This document shows positions 51,707 to 61,119 of a stretch of 64,000 nt of DNA, in pieces; position 1 is the stretch's first letter; every line of letters starts with the position of its first letter. A program made the position numbers and the translations under genes. The stretch is from Brevibacillus sp. DP1.3A (lineage in GTDB: Bacteria > Bacillota > Bacilli > Brevibacillales > Brevibacillaceae): assembly GCF_013284245.2 (NCBI RefSeq), contig NZ_CP085876.1:3331001-3395000 (forward strand). The letters are read 5' to 3'. A model generated the notes under the pieces. It was not told the origin of the DNA, made no database searches, and was given only the letters and a program-made list of their open reading frames with translations.

Positions 51707-52939
51707 CTACACAAACATGTTATCAAGTATGGATTTTTTGATATTTTTCAGCTTTTCTAACTCGCGCTGATGAAGAGTGATAAGGTTGTCCATGTGCTTG
51801 AAAAAAGCACCGATTTTGGCTTGCTCAGTTGTATCTTTGGGATATTTTAATTCTGTATCAAAAAAAGCATCTGCCGAAATGTTAAGTAATCCGTGATTTC
51901 TCGCACCCTCAGCAGCTCTTTTTGCCACTTGCTTATGCCAATTATTCGTATCATAGTATGAAACTAAATAATCAGAATTAATGATATCGGTTTTTGGTGC
52001 AAAAATAATGTAGAGAGTCGATAAAACGCCCATTTCATAAAGATCTAAGCGTTTTACTGCACCAAACGGATAACCTTCTGAATAACTTTTGTTGTACGCA
52101 AATTCGCCCTTTTTTAAGAGATAGTAATTGCTTATATCACGACTTGCGACACGATTATTAAAATAGGTTATTTGGTCAACCAATCCATATTGTGCAGAAA
52201 TGGTTAGGGGTAGAGTTGAATCGAGATTTGTGTTTTTCCTAACAACACGATCTGCAACATCTCCCAACTTACGCTGTTCCCAAGCATCAGTAAATCCGGC
52301 AAAGCGAATCTCCGGGATATTTGATCCATCCTTCGGGAACATTTTTTCGAGCATGGATTTTTTGACGATTATCAGCTTGTCATACTTACGCTGATGAAGG
52401 ATGATAAGGTTGTCGATTTGGGTGAAGAAGGCCGTAATTCTCTCCTGCTCAGGCACAGAAGGTATGCGACACAAAACGTTGATAAACGAGTCCCAATATA
52501 ATCTTTTTCTGAAGTCGGTGACTCCATAAGACAGATTGTTTATCTGATTAATCGTTTCATCTCGGCGTAAACAATAATCCATAAACAGTGGGTAAAGCTT
52601 TGTACTTGGAATAGCAGTAATATATGCAGGACTTACCATCCCTTCTGACTTTACGACGCCGATTGCCCCTTGCCACGCACGCATCATGTTAAGAACAAGA
52701 TCACCGAAATAAACATGTTTATACAGAGACTTATCTTCGCTTCTGCGCACTTTTTTCCCTAAAGTATCACTGTCTAATTCTTCGTTGGAAACACCTTGAT
52801 GGATGGAAACGGAGAAGATCTGTAACGAATCGTATCCTCGTTCTTTCCTCTCTGTGTATATTTCTCCCAACTTAAGCTGTTCCCAATCATCGGTAAAACC
52901 AGTGAATCGAATCTCTGGTTTGTTATCTTTCCCAGCCAT
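51707..52939 (-). CDS. hsdS: Type I restriction specificity subunit S
   Basis: About 410 residues with the two-fold HsdS layout: two target-recognition domains each introduced by PEIRFxGFTDxWEQxKLG (near residues 8 and 212) and closed by a conserved helix (QERITAFFTQIDNLIILHQ, QAKIGAFFKHMDNLITLHQ). It defines the bipartite methylation/cleavage site. ATG 52939 sits one base after the hsdM stop behind AAAGGG; the ORF can also start at GTG 52948. The internal repeats could allow TRD exchange by recombination, but no silent hsdS copy is present here. Confidence 0.94.
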   Translation of the reverse strand: MAGKDNKPEIRFTGFTDDWEQLKLGEIYTERKERGYDSLQIFSVSIHQGVSNEELDSDTLGKKVRRSEDKSLYKHVYFGDLVLNMMRAWQGAIGVVKSEGMVSPAYITAIPSTKLYPLFMDYCLRRDETINQINNLSYGVTDFRKRLYWDSFINVLCRIPSVPEQERITAFFTQIDNLIILHQRKYDKLIIVKKSMLEKMFPKDGSNIPEIRFAGFTDAWEQRKLGDVADRVVRKNTNLDSTLPLTISAQYGLVDQITYFNNRVASRDISNYYLLKKGEFAYNKSYSEGYPFGAVKRLDLYEMGVLSTLYIIFAPKTDIINSDYLVSYYDTNNWHKQVAKRAAEGARNHGLLNISADAFFDTELKYPKDTTEQAKIGAFFKHMDNLITLHQRELEKLKNIKKSILDNMFV

Positions 52940-52940
52940 A

Positions 52941-55688
52941 TCATTCACCCTTTAACAGCCTCTGGAACTCACTGAGGCCTTTCATATCATATTCGTTGCC
53001 AACGAGTTCATCAATGAATGCCGAGAGAATAGACTCCGTTTCCTGTATCTCCGATTCGACCGCAGAGTATGTTACAGCGTATTTTTTAGAAAGGGCTTTG
53101 ACGTTGTTTATCAAAACATTAATTACCGTATGGGGAAGCTGCTTAATACTCTCCATGAGCGGAAAAATCCATTTTTGTTCAAGCAGTTCAAGAGCCTGTT
53201 CGTCGGACAGCGATTTAATGGTTTCTTTTGTTTTCATATGCAATGCTGCGGAATCCGCTTTTACCTGTGCTTTTACTTCCTTTTCTTCGGCCATTAGCTT
53301 GCTTACTTTTATAATTTTTGCTTCAAAGGATTCCTCCGGGAATTCAAAAACGGATTGAAGCTCTGCTAAATAAGCGTTAACTGCTTTTTTAGCATATGTG
53401 CCATCATTGCTTGCTTTCATTTTGGACCATACTACATCAACTTGAGCGCTGATAAAGGCAAGTTTGTCAGCTTTCCTGGAAAGTGTGGCATAAGTATTCA
53501 GAGCCTTAATTTCCTGGGTGTCCACATCTGCATAGATTTCTTTGAGTTTCTCACCGACTTCTTTTCCGACAAACGCATCGCTGGAATCGTTTGTTACGCT
53601 AGAATTCTTTTCTTCTTCGGAGAGCGAGTCGAGTATTTCATCGTATTCAGAGGAGATTTCGGCAAGACGGCCCTCTTTTTGCTTAAGTGCTTCATATTCA
53701 GCCGAAAGTAGTGTCCGCTGAACAAGTTCAAACGGAATTACATGACCGATCCAACCATCCTGTACCTCCTCCTCTTTGCCGTCCTTTTTCTTGATAACCA
53801 TGTTGGGATCAACTTTTCTAACAGCGCTGAAGCCCTCTGTTTGAATTACTTCCAGGTCAATAGATATTTTTGCCCACTCGTCATTAAGCAATTGATAGGC
53901 TTCATATTTGTTAATAAGCGGAATGGAAATAAGGCGGGTAAAAATGTCAGCACTTAAAACAGCCTCTTCTTTTGAAATATTGATGCCCGCCATATTCGTT
54001 ATAAGCTCGCTTTTCAAGAAACCGTCAAAGTCTCCAAAAGCACACATGAAATTGGAAATAAACGTTTTTACGGCGGGATGCTCATCGACAGTCTGTTCAA
54101 TATCGCCGACAGCCAATTCAGCGTAAGGACCTACACCTTTTGTAAACAATGCCTCTTTTAATCCCGGGAAAGCACTCCAATACTCGCCAAGTTCGACAAT
54201 TTCACTCAAGGGAATACCGCCAAACATAGACGCATATAAGTCCCATTTCTCTGCGACTTCAGAGGAATCAACGTATCTAGAAATATATAAGTAGTATTCA
54301 TTTCGACGGATTTCTTCACGGCTGACTTTCCTTGAGAATTTGTCAATATCGGCTCTGGCAGTTACGGCATCAACGATCTTTTTAATATCAGATGCTCTGA
54401 GTTTATTGTTTTTGCCAAATTTAATAAAACATTTGGATGCATCAACAATCAAAATATCGGTATTCTCACGCTTTTGCTTCAAAACCATGATGATTGTCTG
54501 AATGCCTGTACCATAGAAAATATCGGCAGGAAGTCCGATGATAGCATCAATGTGATTGCCTTCAATCAACTTTCTGCGAATCTCGCCCTCTTCACCGCCA
54601 CGGAATAAAACACCGTGCGGAAGAACTATCGTCATGATGCCATCCGGCTTAAGATGGAATAAGTCATGAAGCAGAAAAGCATAATCGGCTTTTGATTTCG
54701 GAGCGAGGCCGAAACGTGCGTAACGGGGATCGTTTTCCTTATTAGTCGGGTCCCAATGCTGTGAGTACGGAGGATTGGAAACAACTGCATCCACATAAAG
54801 TGGATTGTATGTTTCCACTGGGTTGGCTTCATCAAAGTACGGCCAATCATCTTCCAAAGTATCAGCGTTGCGGGTTACGATATTATCCGGGAGGATGCCA
54901 CGCATAACTAAATTCATACGAGTGAGGTTGTATGTATTCTGCTTCAACTCCTGTGCATAGTATTTGATGTTGTTTTCATCATCAATATGCTTTGCAACAG
55001 AACGACCTATGTTTATCAATAGAGAGCCCGAACCGCTCGTTGGGTCATAAATATTGATTTCCATCCTGTCCTTCAAATGGTCTGCAACAATTTCGGACAT
55101 AAGAAGAGATACTTCATGCGGGGTGTAAAACTCGCCTGCTTTTTTTCCGGCATTGGCAGCAAACATGCTAATCAGATATTCATAGATGAAGCCAAGAACA
55201 TCGTAGTCCTGCTTGCCATCCATAGGAATATCTTTAATCAGCTGAATCAGATCGCTGATAGCTTTTGTTCGAGATGCGGAGCTGTCACCGAGTTTGCTTA
55301 AACCGGTCTGCAAGGTATTAAATATACCCTCAAACACCTTCTTATGAGAGGGATTAATAAGACGGTTAAATGCTGACAAGGCATCCGTGACATTAGAAAT
55401 ATCAAAATCCTTGCCCATTTTGAGCCAAGTTGAGAACAAGTCCTTGTAGGCAATAAAGTATCCGACATTTTCACGAACATACTTTACGGTTTCGGCATCT
55501 TCTTCAGCAAGAGCCTCGATATCATCCTGGGTAAAGTTGTTTTCTTTCAGAAACTTTAACTCCTTGTCTGAAAGGTACTTGTAAAATATGAAACCTAAAA
55601 TGTAATCTTTATATTCGTTGGCCTCAATCTTTGAACGCATTTTATTAGCGGATTCCCATATTTTCGTCGCAAGTTGTTGCTTATTCAT
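52941..55688 (-). CDS. hsdM: Type I restriction methyltransferase subunit M with long C-terminal extension
   Basis: 915 residues, against ~500-550 for most HsdM proteins. The N-terminal half is typical: KLATKIWESANKMRSKIEANEYKDYILGFIFYKYLS-type start, SAM motif DPTSGSGSLL, catalytic NPPYS (VVSNPPYSQHW), LPHGVLFRGGEEG. Residues ~480-915 add a charged, probably coiled-coil-rich extension (KEDGKEEE, EEEKNSSV, KAQVKADSAALHMKTKE) of unknown role; long HsdM forms of this kind are known. It methylates adenine in the HsdS target. ATG 55688 has AGAGAGG upstream. First intact gene of the operon. Confidence 0.94.
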   Translation of the reverse strand: MNKQQLATKIWESANKMRSKIEANEYKDYILGFIFYKYLSDKELKFLKENNFTQDDIEALAEEDAETVKYVRENVGYFIAYKDLFSTWLKMGKDFDISNVTDALSAFNRLINPSHKKVFEGIFNTLQTGLSKLGDSSASRTKAISDLIQLIKDIPMDGKQDYDVLGFIYEYLISMFAANAGKKAGEFYTPHEVSLLMSEIVADHLKDRMEINIYDPTSGSGSLLINIGRSVAKHIDDENNIKYYAQELKQNTYNLTRMNLVMRGILPDNIVTRNADTLEDDWPYFDEANPVETYNPLYVDAVVSNPPYSQHWDPTNKENDPRYARFGLAPKSKADYAFLLHDLFHLKPDGIMTIVLPHGVLFRGGEEGEIRRKLIEGNHIDAIIGLPADIFYGTGIQTIIMVLKQKRENTDILIVDASKCFIKFGKNNKLRASDIKKIVDAVTARADIDKFSRKVSREEIRRNEYYLYISRYVDSSEVAEKWDLYASMFGGIPLSEIVELGEYWSAFPGLKEALFTKGVGPYAELAVGDIEQTVDEHPAVKTFISNFMCAFGDFDGFLKSELITNMAGINISKEEAVLSADIFTRLISIPLINKYEAYQLLNDEWAKISIDLEVIQTEGFSAVRKVDPNMVIKKKDGKEEEVQDGWIGHVIPFELVQRTLLSAEYEALKQKEGRLAEISSEYDEILDSLSEEEKNSSVTNDSSDAFVGKEVGEKLKEIYADVDTQEIKALNTYATLSRKADKLAFISAQVDVVWSKMKASNDGTYAKKAVNAYLAELQSVFEFPEESFEAKIIKVSKLMAEEKEVKAQVKADSAALHMKTKETIKSLSDEQALELLEQKWIFPLMESIKQLPHTVINVLINNVKALSKKYAVTYSAVESEIQETESILSAFIDELVGNEYDMKGLSEFQRLLKGE

Positions 55689-55761
55689 AAATTTTATATC
55701 CTCTCTGCATATTTTTTAATGTATTTTAAAAACAAAATGCTGTTTTCTGCTATTCCTTAAA

Positions 55762-55963
55762 CTAATGCTCTTTGTTTTCGTTTACCATCCCCGTAATATC
55801 ACCAATATCACAATGTTTTTGAAAGGATAGTAGTTGTAACATCTTCATCTCTTCCTAAACATGAATCAACACCAGAAATTATCCCCGCTGCTATTTGTAA
55901 TTCCTTCTTATTCATACCTTTATCAATCAACAATTTCTACAGTTTGTTGTAACTGATAGCCAT
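55762..55963 (-). pseudogene. Degraded XRE/Cro-type HTH regulator upstream of hsdM
   Basis: On the minus strand from ATG 55963: MAISYNKL-stop-KLLIDKGMNKKELQIAAGIISGVDS..DEDVTTTILSKTL-stop, then in a shifted frame CDIGDITGMVNENKEH. This matches small XRE regulators (MAISYNKLWKLLIDKGMNKKDL type) that often sit just before type I restriction genes. A Trp codon has become TAG and a frameshift follows the fourth helix, so the gene is broken. Its loss may affect control of the restriction operon. Confidence 0.7.
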
Positions 55964-56332
55964 ACTGCTTTACCTAACGCACATTCTTAAAATACTTCAA
56001 AAAATATCATAGCACAGAAAACATGAAAAGTAAGAATAAAACAAGCGAAAACTGGATTATATCAGAATATCTCTTGATTTGAAAAGTGTAATATATGCTA
56101 TTAATGATTAGTTATCATATATTTTATTTTTGCTTAATACGTAGTTCGTTTTCTAAGTGTCTCGTAAACGTTGTGGAGTTTAAAAGTTGATACTTTTGGA
56201 CAGTTCCAGCACATTTCGTTTTTGGTAATAATAAACCTCAATTTCTTGTCTGAAAGATAGTCTGAAATTTTATATACATAAATTACATTACATTTAGACA
56301 GATGGATAATTCCTTGAGTTAGACGGCTACGC

Positions 56333-56497
56333 ATGAGTGATTTTCCAGGTATTTGCTTTTGCGACTTAAGGCATACATATGCCACCCTTTTACTAATACA
56401 AGGAGTACACCCCAAAATTGTTCCTGAACGTTTGGGGCATGCAAACACCCGAATGACCTTAGATACGTATAGTCACCTACTCCCTAATATGCAGTGA
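56333..56497 (+). pseudogene. C-terminal scrap of a tyrosine integrase
   Basis: A 54-codon plus-strand frame reads ..FCDLRHTYATLLLIQGV.. and ..VPERLGHANTRMTLDTYSHLLPNMQ, ending at 56495-56497. It contains the box II DLRHT (catalytic Arg and His), LGH, and the DTYSH nucleophile Tyr of phage/ICE-type integrases. An in-frame stop lies just upstream and the N-terminal ~300 residues are missing. It marks one edge of the restriction island. Confidence 0.75.
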
Positions 56498-56795
56498 GGT
56501 GCTGCAGATGCTTTCGGGAAAGCATTCTTTACATAGTGTTTAATTAACAATCGGTTGATCACATTAGATCCATAATACCAAATTTGATATTCTGCAAATT
56601 TAGACTAACACACTTACTAGGGACTCAACCCTAACTCTCCCTGACGGAACAATGATTGTTGAAATATCCTAGATCTGACGCTAGGAGATCATCTCATGAA
56701 TTTCTTTTCACTTTAACTGGTTTATTCCTTTTACAATAATAGGATCGCTCGACGATATTTTCATAAGATTAATAATCTGTGAGTTTTTTACTGAA
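56498..56795. other. Non-coding stretch beside the integrase scrap
   Basis: AT-rich, no convincing ORF. Around 56597-56660 it contains a segment (ACTAGGGACTCAACCCTAACTC..) loosely resembling 60816-60862 (ACCAAGGACGCAACCCATAACTC..), perhaps copies of one decayed element. The 55,964-56,332 stretch similarly holds only AT-rich sequence and the promoter region of the hsd operon. Confidence 0.4.
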
Positions 56796-56824
56796 CAAAG
56801 AACCCGATAATAAACATTATCGGG
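56796..56824 (-). terminator. Rho-independent terminator, hairpin copy 2
   Basis: Stem CCCGATAAT/ATTATCGGG with the same AAAC loop as the copy at 43022-43045, followed on the minus strand by TTCTTTGTTC. It lies ~200 bases beyond the DUF6602-like gene, which it may terminate. Confidence 0.55.
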
Positions 56825-57031
56825 CTAAATAAGTTTCTTAACGTAGTAGGTTGGGTAAGTAATACCTATTGATACTATGTATGTCAAGGAAGACTTGACA
56901 GTCTTTTCAGATTGGCCAGATTACAAGGCTGTCTTTTATACTTCAAATGATGTTATTCAATATTTTATAAATTTTGCGATAAACGCTAGAGACACATAAC
57001 ATGCTATTAGCTTTAACGTGTAATCTATAAT

Positions 57032-57853
57032 TTAAATGTTTTGATTCTGTTCTAACAATATCCTCTTGACTAAATGCGATTCTTTTCCTTCTGGTAATGG
57101 ATAATAGAAAGACACCAGATCTCCTGGTAAACTTTTGGATGTATATCCCTTGCTTTTCCATATAACAAAATCCTGAATATTAGATAAAAAATATGAGAAA
57201 GCTAATCCATCTTGCATATTATAAATACTATAATGTGGTGATTCTATATCATTTGGATTTTGACCCGCTGCCCATAACTTTAGAAAATAGCGTTGCCCTA
57301 ATGCAATGTGATTGACACACGAAAAAAGTGCTGGAGGTGTTATTTGATTCCAGTGTTTTCTTCTTAAAAGTGGTGTGAAATCATGGTTCTCCATATTCCT
57401 TATGTACAGATCCGGATTATTATTGCTATTAAAAGAAAAAATTCCATTGAAAATTAGCGCATCAGAATTCTCTGTAATAATAGCACCATTTTTATTCGAT
57501 TTTTCGATAGTAGCACATAACTCTATTGCTTTCACCTTGGTTTTAACCTCTACTATACCAATAACATTTTCTGGTGTTGCAACAACAAAATCACCTTCCG
57601 AAAAAAGAACAGGAAATGAATTATCATAAATAATAATATCGATCTGAGATGTAATCTCTGTTTTATTCCTTACAAAACCGGTACCAACAGAAAGGTTTTT
57701 TGGTAATACTCTTTTAAGATAATTCATCAAGATTATCTCTTTATAACGACCGTCCTCCCCCCAATGAGAATCGTCTATTAAGTTCCGAACCCTTTTTTCA
57801 TATGCTTTGAATTCTGCTGCTACAGATTTTTGATATTCCAGATAATTTGGCAA
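57032..57853 (-). CDS. DUF6602-family protein, nuclease-like fold
   Basis: 273 residues from TTG 57853, which has a very strong AGAGGGGG site. The pattern HWGEDGRYKEIILMNYLKRVLP, GTGFV, SQIDIIIYDNSFPVLF and VIGIVEVKTKV matches the DUF6602 family; Asp of QIDIII and Glu/Lys of VEVK resemble a PD-(D/E)xK nuclease core. Such proteins often occur in defence islands. It is alone between the integrase scrap and the dioxygenase operon. Nuclease activity is inferred from the residue pattern only. Confidence 0.8.
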   Translation of the reverse strand: MPNYLEYQKSVAAEFKAYEKRVRNLIDDSHWGEDGRYKEIILMNYLKRVLPKNLSVGTGFVRNKTEITSQIDIIIYDNSFPVLFSEGDFVVATPENVIGIVEVKTKVKAIELCATIEKSNKNGAIITENSDALIFNGIFSFNSNNNPDLYIRNMENHDFTPLLRRKHWNQITPPALFSCVNHIALGQRYFLKLWAAGQNPNDIESPHYSIYNMQDGLAFSYFLSNIQDFVIWKSKGYTSKSLPGDLVSFYYPLPEGKESHLVKRILLEQNQNI

Positions 57854-58160
57854 CTAAATCCCCCTCTTATTCAAATCTTGTCTATTGTCTATAGTCATGT
57901 TTTTGAACGTATATTCTGTAGATAATTAAATATCTTGATGCATTCGACTTTCTTACCTTACTTGAGTATTTCTTCAGAGAAATCGCTACCATTACATTGT
58001 TACCTTTTATCTGTGTTTATGCGGACAAACCAAGAATTGGCTATGCTCAAAGAATATTTTTGCACTCAATACAAGTATACGTTTTTGTTTTTCTAACTCT
58101 TTCGTGGGGATTATAACCTGTCATTTTTTTAACCGTATAACGAGAGTTAGTTAACGTCTT
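57854..58160. other. Intergenic stretch, no gene seen
   Basis: 307 AT-rich bases separating the DUF6602-like gene from the dioxygenase gene. It should hold the promoter of the former. An imperfect inverted repeat (GAGAGTTAGTTAACGTC) near 58141-58157 could belong to a terminator for neither gene with certainty. Confidence 0.4.
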
Positions 58161-59012
58161 CTAACATTTTATTGAACGGTTAAATAACCCTCTGATTACA
58201 AGTCTTTTGCTATCAGAGTAAGTAGTTCTTCCGTGAGCAATTTTATCATTGGCCATAATAATTCCTTGTTTCCTTTTTAAACTTATATCTAAATAAAAGG
58301 GCGAACCTGGGTGTATAGACCGACAGATTGTATTATAAGCCTCCTTCAAACCGTTAACCAGATTAAACCCCAATTCCCAATTACTTGTGTTGTCAATAGA
58401 AAATCTAGAAGTAAGACTATCCTCTTTTAATTGAAATGCAGGTCCAGTATATGGTTTACCAGACATGTTCACTGCTGTTCTTGTTAGTGCTTTATTATCC
58501 AAAAGAGGAATCATATTATGTGGATTGTTAATATAATGACTAGTGAATGCTGCAACAGAATTAAATAGTGTAGTATGTCCCCCTTCAACAGCTGGATTAA
58601 CGCAAAGTAAAATTGAGGTATTAATAAATCCAATCTTCTCTAAAGTACCGTCTGAGTGTAGTAACTGTTCATTATTGGTGCTAAAAGCCCGGTGAGTTTT
58701 TTCTATGGTCTTAATATTATTATTGTTGTGTATTAAGTTTAATCCACTTGATAAATACAGTTGAGTTTTGTGATATATATGAGGAACGTACGGATCTCCT
58801 AAACCTATCTGCTTAGAAAGTAATAATAACGATTCCTCTGTTGGTTCTTCATTATTTATCTCAAAGATCACGAAACCAGCTTCACAATATCTTTTTTGTA
58901 ACATCGATAATTCTAATGATGATAGATTAGCCACTGACTTTATTTGTACTGGTTCTAGATCCTCATTTGAATATTTATGAAAATTCGTGGGATGATACGG
59001 AATATTTGACAT
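58161..59012 (-). CDS. TauD/TfdA-family Fe(II)/2-oxoglutarate dioxygenase
   Basis: About 283 residues. Iron ligands are visible as HSDGT (His and Asp, near residue 127) and the distal HGRT (near 263), with the 2-oxoglutarate-binding Arg in SKRLVIRGLF. GFVIFEINNEEPTEESLLLLSKQIG is the usual TauD-like N-terminal region. The substrate is unknown; relatives hydroxylate free or carrier-bound amino acids or small acids. Start ATG 59012 chosen for the AGGGGATTGGGT before it rather than TTG 59018. It follows the TM/GAF-like gene by 17 bases, so the two are co-transcribed. A link to the NRPS cluster 20 kb away is possible but unsupported. Confidence 0.9.
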   Translation of the reverse strand: MSNIPYHPTNFHKYSNEDLEPVQIKSVANLSSLELSMLQKRYCEAGFVIFEINNEEPTEESLLLLSKQIGLGDPYVPHIYHKTQLYLSSGLNLIHNNNNIKTIEKTHRAFSTNNEQLLHSDGTLEKIGFINTSILLCVNPAVEGGHTTLFNSVAAFTSHYINNPHNMIPLLDNKALTRTAVNMSGKPYTGPAFQLKEDSLTSRFSIDNTSNWELGFNLVNGLKEAYNTICRSIHPGSPFYLDISLKRKQGIIMANDKIAHGRTTYSDSKRLVIRGLFNRSIKC

Positions 59013-59029
59013 ACCCAATCCCCTGTCTA

Positions 59030-60064
59030 TTAAAGAGTTTTCAAGTCTAAAGATTCAATTATTAATTGTCTGGTTACAAGTGCTAATGCCTTGCATTCTA
59101 ATTTGCCAACATTATTTTCAAACACGTCGTTATCTTCATTATGAATAGCTAGCACACCTATCCTTCCGGGGAGGCAAATTGCTAAAAAGGATTTGTAATA
59201 TAGCCCTTCTTTAGATATATCAACTATTTTTTCGTGCCCCTTTTCCAAACACTCCCATACACTAGATAAATTCCCCCTAGATTTAATCCAACTAGATCCA
59301 AAGTCTTCTTTAATTGGGAACCTAGAAAAAGCAACTAAAGCTTCAACTTCTTCATCCCTAAATTTTTTGATTGATCGAAGGTATAGCTTTGAAGTATACC
59401 CTTTCCCTCCAAATAGATCCTGTGCAATACCAGATATTTCCATAGTGATTTGGCAAAGCTTAATTTTTTCTTCCTCGCTGAGATCTAAATCATCATAGTT
59501 TAATCGTACATTAGTTTCTCTGGACGAACTAAATCTAGATATTGGATTAATACAATTTTTTACTACTTCTTGGACACTCTCATCCATTTCTTCATATGCT
59601 TTTACTCGATATGAGATCTGGTCGATTATTTCCCTGTCATCAATTATGTCATGATCATTTAATTTATCAAAAATAGCTAGCTTTGCAGCTAACCTTTCAC
59701 TTAAAGAAATTAGCTTTAGATTTTTTACTTCTTGCTCAAATTTATCATAATCATCTGGATAGAATTTATAAACTAAATTAACAAAGAATATAAGAAGTCC
59801 GCTTAATATTAAAATAATATATGCGAATACTACGGGCTGGATATTCCTAATAAAAAAAGATATTAGTAAACTGACAAAAGCCAATATATTTTGGGAAATA
59901 AATAAAAAGTTTTTAAATCGACTGTATTGCTTTTTATCCCTTAGCCACTTTAATACTACCTTATTCCATTTATTTAGGCTGTTAGATTCAAATTCAGATT
60001 CCAAGCTTAAAGCTTTTGAGTTTTCAATCAATATATCTTTAATCCTAGATTTTATTTGACTCAT
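59030..60064 (-). CDS. Two-TM protein with GAF-like C-terminal domain
   Basis: 344 residues. A charged N-terminus (~50) is followed by two hydrophobic helices (FLFISQNILAFVSLLISFFI and VVFAYIILILSGLLIFFVNL, ~residues 53-100), a helical linker, then a region (LYLRSIKKF...ALVAFSR...SSVWECLEKGHEKIVDIS..YYKSFLAICLPG-RIGVLAIHNED...ALALVTRQLIIESL) whose order of strands and the SFLAICLPGRIGVLAIHN motif resemble GAF sensor domains. ATG 60064 with AAAGGGAAG. It is probably a membrane sensor or effector coupled to the dioxygenase gene. The GAF call is by eye. Confidence 0.7.
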   Translation of the reverse strand: MSQIKSRIKDILIENSKALSLESEFESNSLNKWNKVVLKWLRDKKQYSRFKNFLFISQNILAFVSLLISFFIRNIQPVVFAYIILILSGLLIFFVNLVYKFYPDDYDKFEQEVKNLKLISLSERLAAKLAIFDKLNDHDIIDDREIIDQISYRVKAYEEMDESVQEVVKNCINPISRFSSSRETNVRLNYDDLDLSEEEKIKLCQITMEISGIAQDLFGGKGYTSKLYLRSIKKFRDEEVEALVAFSRFPIKEDFGSSWIKSRGNLSSVWECLEKGHEKIVDISKEGLYYKSFLAICLPGRIGVLAIHNEDNDVFENNVGKLECKALALVTRQLIIESLDLKTL

Positions 60065-60970
60065 ATTGCTTCCCTTTCAGCTCGAATTAGAGACAGAATA
60101 TAATATCACTTGCAGAAATAAGTATTATTTAAGTCAAAAAAAATACTTTATAGACCTTATGTTTTTTATTCTGATTCTATCGAATACTGGTAACAGTGGT
60201 CATTGTGAAGTTCAGTATGCAAGAATAATACATGATTTAAGTCTATCCCCATTCTCCTCCTTTGTACCTAATATTTCCTTATTAATCAGGATAGACGATA
60301 CAGTTGCTCGACTTCAAGTTTTTTCTTACCTAGAACTTGGTAATGATCAAACTTTGCCAAAACTCGTATACCTGACTCTTTCGCACCCTGAATCTAATGA
60401 TTAGTTAATGAAGTGTCTTCTCCAGTAAAATGTTTCCTTCATTTAGGAGTTGCCCTACAATTATCCTCCCATGTATTATTTACCGACACCACTTCTGGAC
60501 TGGGTTTACCAAATCCGTGCCTTAGATAGTAAGGTATTTAAATTCAATCTAGGTCACGCGATATAAATAAAAAAGCTGCCAATCTAATCAAAAACACCTT
60601 CGGTTCGATTAATACATCCCAATGCTTACTGATCACAAAAGTGATTCTCATACTAATAATCAATAAAAGGCTGTTAAAATACTCCCTATATTCACGATTC
60701 CTAACGTCGAACTATTTCAACCAAAGAAAAAACGGAACATCTGTTACGAGCGACATACGCCTTGATAACAAGGGTTATATAAATTTGTCGGTTTATGAAT
60801 GGCTTTTGATGTCAAACATAACTACCAAGGACGCAACCCATAACTCCCCCGGACGCACCAATAATTATCGGACCGACTCTATAACTCTCATTTTCCCATT
60901 CCAGAATATATATTATGTAAACTGATAAAAAGAGCAGAAATCGGCTAGGTGTAAATGTAATGGGATTTTG
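60065..60970. other. Long AT-rich stretch with only decayed frames
   Basis: No convincing gene. Short plus-strand frames (60066-60404, 60641-60925) lack ribosome sites and recognisable motifs. The first part must carry the promoter of the 60064 gene on the minus strand. A fragment near 60816-60862 resembles one near 56.6 kb, suggesting relics of the same element. Confidence 0.45.
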
Positions 60971-61119
60971 TTGTCTAGCGACACAAACATGTAATACGAA
61001 AATGACACAAACAAGTACACTAGATCATTGGTATACTGGTTTGTGTCGCAGTTTAATTAATGTTTATGAAACGAGCGCAATAATAAGGTAATTAATCATT
61101 GTCTGGTGACACAAACATG
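60971..61119. repeat. Cluster of GACACAAAC boxes, possible transposon end
   Basis: A 21-base sequence ending GACACAAACATG occurs at 60971-60991 and again with two changes at 61099-61119; further copies of GACACAAAC lie at 61004-61012 (plus) and 61040-61048 (as GTTTGTGTCG on the minus strand reading). Repeated short boxes in mixed spacing beside a gene desert are typical of transposase-binding sites at the ends of Tn7/Tn5053/Mu-like elements. No matching transposase is in the window. Confidence 0.5.

Noticed and set aside
56134..56448. 104-codon minus-strand frame
   Set aside because: Antisense to the integrase scrap on the plus strand, which carries the recognisable motif.
56597..60862. Resemblance between the segments near 56.6 and 60.8 kb
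   Set aside because: Only about 50 bases, roughly 70% alike by eye; too weak to call a repeat without alignment.
60971..61119. CRISPR-like array
   Set aside because: Boxes are only 9-21 bases, irregularly spaced and in both orientations; no cas genes.
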